A DNA stretch of 18,859 nt from DASVRA01 sp036388855 (GTDB lineage Bacteria; Pseudomonadota; Alphaproteobacteria; Caulobacterales; Caulobacteraceae). Under the pieces are notes generated by a model. It did not search any database and was not told where the DNA came from. It saw nothing but the letters and a program-made list of their open reading frames with translations. The DNA is taken from assembly GCA_036388855.1 (NCBI GenBank), contig DASVRA010000018.1, positions 1 through 18,859 of the forward strand. The letters run 5' to 3'. A program made the position numbers and the translations under genes. Shown here one piece after another: positions 14,433 through 18,859 of this stretch. How positions within the stretch are numbered: position 1 is the stretch's first letter; every line of letters starts with the position of its first letter.

Positions 14433-15260
14433 TCAGTAGAAGACGTTGTAGCGGACCTGGAGGATCATCCCGGTACGCACGTCCACCAGCACCGCGTCGG
14501 GGCCGTAGCGGACCCACTCGTAGCCCCAGGGCGGCGCGATCAGGCCGAAGCTGAACCAGCTGTTGATGAAGTAGTTCGGCGTCCAGTACGAACGCGGGAA
14601 GTAGGCGCCCACGCCCCAGCGGCGGTAGGACCAGCCATACGGCCGGTAATAGACGCCGGCGCGGTAACGGCGGGGCGAAAAGAAGGCCCGGCGATAGACG
14701 CGCGCGTCGAAGGTGCGGGCGCGGTTGTTCCAGCGGCTCTGGTACCAGCGGCGATCGTTGACGTTGTCCCAGCGGCGGGCCTGGCGCAGGTCCTGCCTCA
14801 GGTCCTGGCGGCGGTCCTGCAGCCGCTCACGCTGGCGGTCCAGCTGCCGGGCGTCCTGGCGCATGTCCTGACGGCGATCCTGGAGCCGCTCACGTTGGCG
14901 ATCCAGCTGGCGCGCGTCTTGACGCTGCTCTTGGCGGCGCTCCTGGACGCGCTGCTGCTGACGGGCATCCTGGCGCTGTTCTTGACGGCGCTCCTGCACG
15001 CGTTGCTGCTGGCGGGCTTCCTGCCGCCGCTCCTGGACGCGTTGCTGCTGGCGTGCGTCTTGGCGAGCTTCCTGGCGGCGCTCCTGCTGGCGGGCCTGCT
15101 GGCGCTGCTCCTGCCTAGCGTCCTGCCGCTTCTCCTGACGGCGCTCCTGCTGGCGGTTGTCCTGGCGCTGTTCTCGTCGGTCATTCTGCTGGGCCAGCGC
15201 CGGCGCGGCGGAGCCCGCGACCAGTGCGAGCGCCACGGCCGAAGTCATCAACTTCTTCAC
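14433..15260 (-). CDS. RcnB-like periplasmic protein with Arg/Gln-rich repeat region
   Basis: This is a secreted RcnB-type protein, paralogous to the one at 13542-14273. The 275-residue product has a signal peptide (residues 1-23, cleavage after APALA), then about 140 residues composed almost only of Arg, Gln, Asp and Glu (24-163), then the RcnB domain (about 175-275). That domain includes PNYFINSWFSFGL, PPWGYEWVRYGPDAVLV and GMILQVRYNVFY. The middle region is probably a long charged helix. The start is a GTG at 15260, supported by AAGGAGAGGAG (15279-15269); the signal peptide begins exactly there, whereas the longer open frame to 15506 adds non-coding sequence. Leader, operator and terminator resemble those of the paralogue. 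A role in metal or envelope stress is inference. Confidence 0.87.
   Translation of the reverse strand: MKKLMTSAVALALVAGSAAPALAQQNDRREQRQDNRQQERRQEKRQDARQEQRQQARQQERRQEARQDARQQQRVQERRQEARQQQRVQERRQEQRQDARQQQRVQERRQEQRQDARQLDRQRERLQDRRQDMRQDARQLDRQRERLQDRRQDLRQDLRQARRWDNVNDRRWYQSRWNNRARTFDARVYRRAFFSPRRYRAGVYYRPYGWSYRRWGVGAYFPRSYWTPNYFINSWFSFGLIAPPWGYEWVRYGPDAVLVDVRTGMILQVRYNVFY
14790..15056 (-). repeat. Tandem Arg/Gln-rich repeats of 13, 17, 17, 21 and 21 codons
   Basis: Five consecutive units each begin with Ala-Arg-Gln. Residues 69-81 (13 residues), 82-98 and 99-115 (17 each) share ARQQQRVQERRQE. Residues 116-136 and 137-157 (21 each) share ARQLDRQRERLQDRRQD and differ from each other by one Met/Leu change. 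Unit lengths grow in steps of four residues. Confidence 0.8.
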
Positions 15261-15332
15261 GTTGGTTGCTCCTCTCCTTGCGCGGGCCGATCCCGCTCTG
15301 CTCCCCGATGCGCGACTTACGCAGGTCCGGCA

Positions 15333-15348
15333 TGAACCCACCTTGAAC
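15333..15348 (-). promoter_or_regulatory. Direct-repeat operator upstream of second RcnB-like gene
   Basis: Minus-strand GTTCA, six bases, GTTCA: an exact direct repeat with an 11-bp period, 73-88 bases upstream of the GTG. It also reads as GTTC-N7-GTTC, the consensus LexA box of alphaproteobacteria. A -10-like TAAGTC (15319-15314) follows after 13 bases. An OmpR-family response regulator is the alternative binder. Confidence 0.55.
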
Positions 15349-15502
15349 GGTTCACGGCGGGAACGCCGGCGCATGGGCAACCGAACGGCAACGCTTGGCC
15401 CGCCTTGGAGTTCAAGCAGGTTTTCCGCTGCTACCACTATAAGCTCAACTTCCCCGGCCGTTGCGTCGCAGCCTTCTCTCCCATGAATGGGAGGCGACAG
15501 GT

Positions 15503-15634
15503 TCACGCTTCCAGGAACGTCGCCTGGACGAAGGCGCGGTAGTGCATCACCACGCTCTCTAGTTGTTGGACGTGGGGCGCCTTCTGACCCGCCCGAACCT
15601 TGAACGAGACAGGCTTCTTCGACGGCTCCGCCAC
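15503..15634 (-). CDS. Possible 43-residue small protein
   Basis: I do not recognise it. A GTG at 15634 opens a 43-residue frame that begins MAEPSKKPVSFKVRAG and ends VVMHYRAFVQATFLEA. The mix of hydrophobic and charged residues looks like protein, and most third codon positions are G or C, as in neighbouring genes. An in-frame TAG lies three codons upstream, so it is not the end of a long gene in the same frame. It starts 44 bases after the dinB stop on the same strand and could be co-transcribed. No convincing Shine-Dalgarno is visible. It could also be a decayed gene end. Confidence 0.35.
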   Translation of the reverse strand: MAEPSKKPVSFKVRAGQKAPHVQQLESVVMHYRAFVQATFLEA

Positions 15635-15677
15635 CCGCTACTGGCAGCTGGGGTCGGCAGGAAACTGGCGTAGGCGG

Positions 15678-16940
15678 TCAGCGCACGGGCCGCTGCAAGG
15701 CCCGCGCGCTGACCACCGCCGCATCACCGAACCTGGCCCGCAGGCGATCTATCGCGCGCTCCTCCCTGCGGGCGCGGGTTTCGGCGTCGGCGAACAGGTC
15801 GTCCGGGTCGGGGTCGGTCTCGATCAGCTCGACCGCACCGATGCCGATCAGGCGGTAGGCGGGGCCGAGTTCGGTGGTGAGCAGCTCGCGCCCGACCGTG
15901 AACAGGGTGCGGGCGGTCTGGGTAGGGACGGGCAGGGTGCGCCGCCGGGTCTTCAGGCGGAAGGCGGCGTCTTTCAGCTTCAGCACCACCGCGCGGGTTG
16001 CAAGACCGTCGGCGCGCAGCTTCCTCGCCACCTTTTCACAGAGCGGCCACAGCTCATCCTCCAGCGTTCCCCTGTCGGCATGGTCCTCGTTGAAAGTGTT
16101 CTCGGCGCTGATCCCCTTGCGGCCTTCATCTGGGTCGACGCCGCGGGCGTCTTCGCCATGCGCCAGCCGCGACAGCTTAAGCCCATAGGCGCCGTAGCGG
16201 TCGGCGAGCGCGCGGGGCTCGGCGCGGGCGAGGTCGTTGACGGTGCGGTAGCCGTCATGCTCCAGCGTTTTGACAAAGGCGGGGCCTACGCCCGGCAGAA
16301 TGGCGACGGGGCGGGGTGCGAGGAAGGCCTGGGCCTCGTCGCCGCCGATGATGGAGAAGCCGCGCGGCTTGTCCAGGTCCGACGCAATCTTGGCCAGGAA
16401 CTTGTTGGCCGCCAAACCGACTGAGACGGTGATGCCGATCTCGAGTTCGATCTCGGCTTGTAGGCGCGCCAGCTGGAGCGCGGCGGAACCGCCGTTCAGC
16501 CGCTCGGTGCCGGCGAGATCGACCCAGGCCTCATCCAGCGACAGGGGCTGCACCAGCGGGGTGAGCGCGCGCAGCTTGTCCATGATCCGGCGGCTCTCAG
16601 TGACGTATTTGCGGAAGTCCGGCTTGATCACCACCGCTTCGGGGCAGAGCTTCAGCGCCTTGAACATCGGCATGGCCGAGCGGGGGCCGGAGATCCGCGC
16701 GATATAGCAGGCGGTGGTCACCACCCCGCGCTTGCCGCCGCCGACGATCACCGGCTTGTCGCGCAGCTCGGGCCGATCGCGCTTTTCAACGGAGGCGTAG
16801 AAGGCGTCGCAGTCGAGGTGCGCGATGGTCAGCCGCTCCAGTTCGGGATGGGCAAGCACTCGGGGCGAACCGCAGGCCGGGCAGCGGCGGGTTTCGGAGC
16901 CGGTCCAGAAGCAGTCGCGGCAGAGGGCGGTTGCCGTCAC
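15678..16940 (-). CDS. dinB: DNA polymerase IV (Y-family) with N-terminal zinc-binding segment
   Basis: DinB is an error-prone polymerase that copies past damaged bases. The 420-residue protein begins with CxxC pairs at Cys7/Cys10 and Cys20/Cys23 (CRDCFWTG, CPACGS), a zinc-ribbon-like segment seen in a subset of alphaproteobacterial DinB proteins. The polymerase core follows: HLDCDAFYASVE with metal-binding Asp43 and steric-gate aromatics at 47-48, VTTACYIARISG, and QPLSLDEAWVDL with Asp136/Glu137. VGLAANKFLAKIASD and ILPGVGPAFVKTL form the thumb, and the little-finger domain starts near 270 (ISAENTFNED). The start is a GTG at 16940. No GTTC-N7-GTTC LexA box is visible in the 98 bases upstream. 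A clamp-binding motif is not obvious; DPDDLF is a weak candidate. Confidence 0.95.
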   Translation of the reverse strand: MTATALCRDCFWTGSETRRCPACGSPRVLAHPELERLTIAHLDCDAFYASVEKRDRPELRDKPVIVGGGKRGVVTTACYIARISGPRSAMPMFKALKLCPEAVVIKPDFRKYVTESRRIMDKLRALTPLVQPLSLDEAWVDLAGTERLNGGSAALQLARLQAEIELEIGITVSVGLAANKFLAKIASDLDKPRGFSIIGGDEAQAFLAPRPVAILPGVGPAFVKTLEHDGYRTVNDLARAEPRALADRYGAYGLKLSRLAHGEDARGVDPDEGRKGISAENTFNEDHADRGTLEDELWPLCEKVARKLRADGLATRAVVLKLKDAAFRLKTRRRTLPVPTQTARTLFTVGRELLTTELGPAYRLIGIGAVELIETDPDPDDLFADAETRARREERAIDRLRARFGDAAVVSARALQRPVR

Positions 16941-17038
16941 CCGACTTAGCCGCAGTTCGATCGCGCGGGGAGCAAGAAACGGGTCGCGGCTTTCACCGGC
17001 AGAGAGGTACGGGCCACGTGCTGCACCTGGAGACGATT

Positions 17039-18451
17039 ATGGACGGGGGACTCGTCGCGCTGGAACGAGCTTACCATCACGCATCCCAGTACCTGACGAC
17101 ACTGGATACTCGTCCGGTTGCCACAACTAAAGGGCTGGACGAGCTTCGCGCCGCCTTAGACCTGCCGCTGGGGCTTTCGGGCGAGCCGGCCGGGAGCGTG
17201 ATCGATGATCTGGTGCGCGCGACCGACGGCGGCCAACTCGGCTCGGCGTGCGGGCGCTTCTTCGCCTGGGCAATCGGCGGCGCCCTGCCGTCAGCCCTGG
17301 CGGCGGACTGGCTGGCCTCCACCTGGGATGTGAATGCAACCCTCTACGCCTGTGGACCCGCGGCGGCCGTGGTGGAGGAGGTGGCGGGGAAATGGGTGAA
17401 GGAGGTGCTCGGCCTACCGGGTGAAGCTTCCTTCGCCTTCACCACCGGCTGCCAAATGGCGCACATGACCTGCCTCGCCGCCGCGCGCCATGCCTTGCTC
17501 CAAGCCCGAGGGTGGGATGTCGAGGCGAACGGCCTTGCGGGCGCCCCCGTCATTCGGGTTCTAGCGAACGAGCAGCGGCATGGCTCGATCGAAAGGACTC
17601 TACGCTACCTGGGCATAGGCACGAGAGCGCTGATTCCTCTGCAGGTGGGGGAGGACGGAAGGCTTGCGTCCGCCACCCTGGGTGAGGCGTTGGAAGCGGA
17701 CGATGGCGCCACCATCGTCATCCTCAACGCGGCGGACCTCAACATCGGCGCTCTCGATCCATTCCACGAATTAGTCCCGCTCGCGAAGGCGGCGGGGGCC
17801 TGGGTTCATGTCGATGGCGCCTTCGGGCTGTGGGCGCGGGCCAGTCCCGAGCGCCGCTATTTGGCCGAGGGCGTAGAGTTGGCGGACTCCTGGGCCACCG
17901 ACGCGCACAAGTGGCTGAACACCCCCCAAGACAACGGCATCGCCATTGTGCGTGACTGGGAGGCGCATCGGGCGGCGATGACGGTGAGCGCCAGTTACTT
18001 GTCGGCCAGTGGCGATGCGCGTGATGCGATCGACTGGACGCCGGATTGGACGCGGCGCGCGCGAGGCTACGCCGTCTATGCGGCCTTGAGGGAACTGGGG
18101 CAGCGGGGGCTGGCCGAGCTTGTCGAGCGCTGCTGCCGACACGCCTCTGAATTGGCTCGTGGGATCGGCGCCTTGCCTGGCGCGGAACTCTTGGCTGCGC
18201 CCACCCTGAACCAGGGGCTGGTTCGTTTCCTCGCGGGCGGCGATTGCAGCGAAGTGGACAATGATCGGCGGACGGACCAGGTCATCCAATGCATCAACGA
18301 CACCGGCGAGGCTTTCTTCAGCGGAACGACTTGGCGGGGTCGGCGAGCGATGCGGATCAGCGTGTGCAATTGGCGCACGGACGAGGCGGATGTGAACCGC
18401 ACTATCCAAGCTGTTTCCCTCGTCCTGAAGAACAGGGCTGAGAGACCGTAA
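17039..18451 (+). CDS. PLP-dependent group II decarboxylase family protein
   Basis: This is a pyridoxal-phosphate enzyme of the aromatic-L-amino-acid/glutamate decarboxylase superfamily; the substrate cannot be assigned. The 470-residue protein has FAFTTGCQMAHMTCLAAARH near residue 136, the PLP-pairing Asp259 in HVDGAFGLWA, and the Schiff-base Lys291 in TDAHKWLNTPQDNG. The C-terminal domain ends with RRAMRISVCNWRTDEADV, typical of the family. The start is the ATG at 17039, with GGAG (17029-17032) six bases upstream; the frame is open to 16931, but that part overlaps dinB and lacks similarity. It is divergent from dinB and has no co-directional partner here, so no pathway is suggested. Some codons are less GC-biased than in neighbouring genes, which is weak evidence for later acquisition. 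Confidence 0.88.
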   Translation: MDGGLVALERAYHHASQYLTTLDTRPVATTKGLDELRAALDLPLGLSGEPAGSVIDDLVRATDGGQLGSACGRFFAWAIGGALPSALAADWLASTWDVNATLYACGPAAAVVEEVAGKWVKEVLGLPGEASFAFTTGCQMAHMTCLAAARHALLQARGWDVEANGLAGAPVIRVLANEQRHGSIERTLRYLGIGTRALIPLQVGEDGRLASATLGEALEADDGATIVILNAADLNIGALDPFHELVPLAKAAGAWVHVDGAFGLWARASPERRYLAEGVELADSWATDAHKWLNTPQDNGIAIVRDWEAHRAAMTVSASYLSASGDARDAIDWTPDWTRRARGYAVYAALRELGQRGLAELVERCCRHASELARGIGALPGAELLAAPTLNQGLVRFLAGGDCSEVDNDRRTDQVIQCINDTGEAFFSGTTWRGRRAMRISVCNWRTDEADVNRTIQAVSLVLKNRAERP

Positions 18452-18467
18452 CCGACCCCCGCTAACT

Positions 18468-18859
18468 TCATGGCTCCACCGGCCACAGCCAGGCCGCGCC
18501 GCGCACGCCCGAGGAGTCGCCGTGTAGCGCCTTGCGGATGGGCGTGGCGAACGCGTCGGAGAAGACGTGTTCGGCCACGCGTTCGTGCGTGCGGGCGTAG
18601 AGCTCGTCGATGTTGCTCACGCCGCCCCCGAGCACAATCACGTCCGGGTCCAGCACGTCGGCGATCACCGCCAGGCCGCGCGCCAGCCGGTCGATGTAGC
18701 GGTCCAGCGCGGCTCCGGCCGCCGCGTCGCCGGCGCGGGCGCGCGCGACGATCTCGGGCGGCGCGGCGAGATCGCCGGTCGCCGCCTGGTAGTCGCGCGC
18801 GAAACCCGGGCCAGAGATCCAGGTCTCCAGGCACCCGTCGCGGCCGCACCAGCAGCGTG
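18468..18859 (-). CDS. ROK-family sugar kinase, C-terminal part (runs off window)
   Basis: This is the C-terminal part of a ROK-family kinase, probably a fructokinase or N-acetylglucosamine kinase type acting on hexoses in the cytoplasm. Only about 130 residues are inside the window; the start lies to the right. The zinc-binding ROK signature is present at the edge (CWCGRDGCLETWISGPGFA). It is followed by ARGLAVIADVLDPDVIVLGGGVSN, the second ATP-binding segment, and a C-terminus ending AAWLWPVEP. The stop lies 16 bases beyond the end of the convergent decarboxylase gene. I see no hairpin terminator in that gap. The substrate is undecided without the N-terminal half. Confidence 0.92.
   Translation of the reverse strand, partial: RCWCGRDGCLETWISGPGFARDYQAATGDLAAPPEIVARARAGDAAAGAALDRYIDRLARGLAVIADVLDPDVIVLGGGVSNIDELYARTHERVAEHVFSDAFATPIRKALHGDSSGVRGAAWLWPVEP

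Larger units (their letters stand above)
15261..15677. other. Region between RcnB-like gene and dinB
   Basis: Positions 15261-15350 hold the leader and operator of the RcnB-like gene. Positions 15350-15500 carry no gene that I can support. A small hairpin, CTCCCAT/ATGGGAG with a 2-base loop, lies at 15478-15493; it lacks a T-run. Positions 15503-15634 carry a possible small gene, listed separately. Confidence 0.5.

Noticed and set aside
14895..15335. Very leucine-rich plus-strand open frame resembling a membrane protein
   Set aside because: It is the antisense of the Arg/Gln-rich repeat of the RcnB-like gene; Gln and Arg codons read backwards give Leu and Ala. It has no ribosome binding site or family motif.
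15478..15493. CTCCCAT/ATGGGAG hairpin as a third copy of the 296-438 element
   Set aside because: Only the C-rich/G-rich arm pattern is similar; the second hairpin and G-rich tail are missing, so it is not a demonstrable copy.

Overview
The window is ordinary, dense chromosomal DNA from a very GC-rich alphaproteobacterium. It is probably a member of the Caulobacterales (Caulobacter, Phenylobacterium or Brevundimonas type). Three things point there: the plsX-fabH-ihfA-merR gene order, the Shemin-pathway 5-aminolevulinate synthase, and heme A synthase of the COX15 type. The GC-rich codons and frequent GTG and TTG starts fit. The assignment is inference from gene content; no rRNA or taxonomic marker is present. 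I found no transposase, phage gene, CRISPR array or plasmid function.

Layout. Positions 1-523 hold no convincing gene. They contain a head-to-head pair of about 62-bp extragenic palindromic elements (296-438). Positions 524-3432 carry the plus-strand run plsX, fabH, ihfA and a merR-type regulator, covering the start of fatty-acid and phospholipid synthesis plus a nucleoid protein. The merR gene ends inside a tRNA-Pro(GGG) gene (3423-3499), whose likely promoter lies within merR. A hairpin terminator (3525-3556) separates this from a minus-strand GlsB-type membrane protein. Positions 3989-7296 (plus) carry heme A synthase, a 3-hydroxyisobutyrate-dehydrogenase-type enzyme and hemA, so two heme-pathway genes lie close together. 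Positions 7293-9001 (minus) look like an operon of a lipoprotein, a TVP38/VTT membrane protein and dihydrofolate reductase. Positions 9131-10983 (plus) carry an aspartate aminotransferase and a DUF4142 lipoprotein. They are followed by a minus-strand long-chain polyprenyl diphosphate synthase, a plus-strand TrmN6-type methyltransferase and a minus-strand nucleoside 2-deoxyribosyltransferase-like gene.

Positions 13435-15350 are the most distinctive part. Two RcnB-like periplasmic proteins lie in tandem on the minus strand. They share the C-terminal domain, the leader and Shine-Dalgarno sequence, a terminator stem and an upstream 11-bp-spaced direct repeat at nearly the same distance from the start codon. 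Their middle regions are completely different repeats: EF-hand-loop-like 12-mers in one, and an Arg/Gln-rich repeat in the other. After them come a possible 43-residue small protein, DNA polymerase IV with an N-terminal zinc-binding segment, a group II PLP-dependent decarboxylase and the end of a ROK-family sugar kinase that runs off the window.

A recurring feature is compactness. Three separate convergent gene pairs share the four bases CTAG, so the two TAG stop codons overlap with no room for a conventional terminator. Two co-directional pairs overlap by four bases at a stop/start junction.
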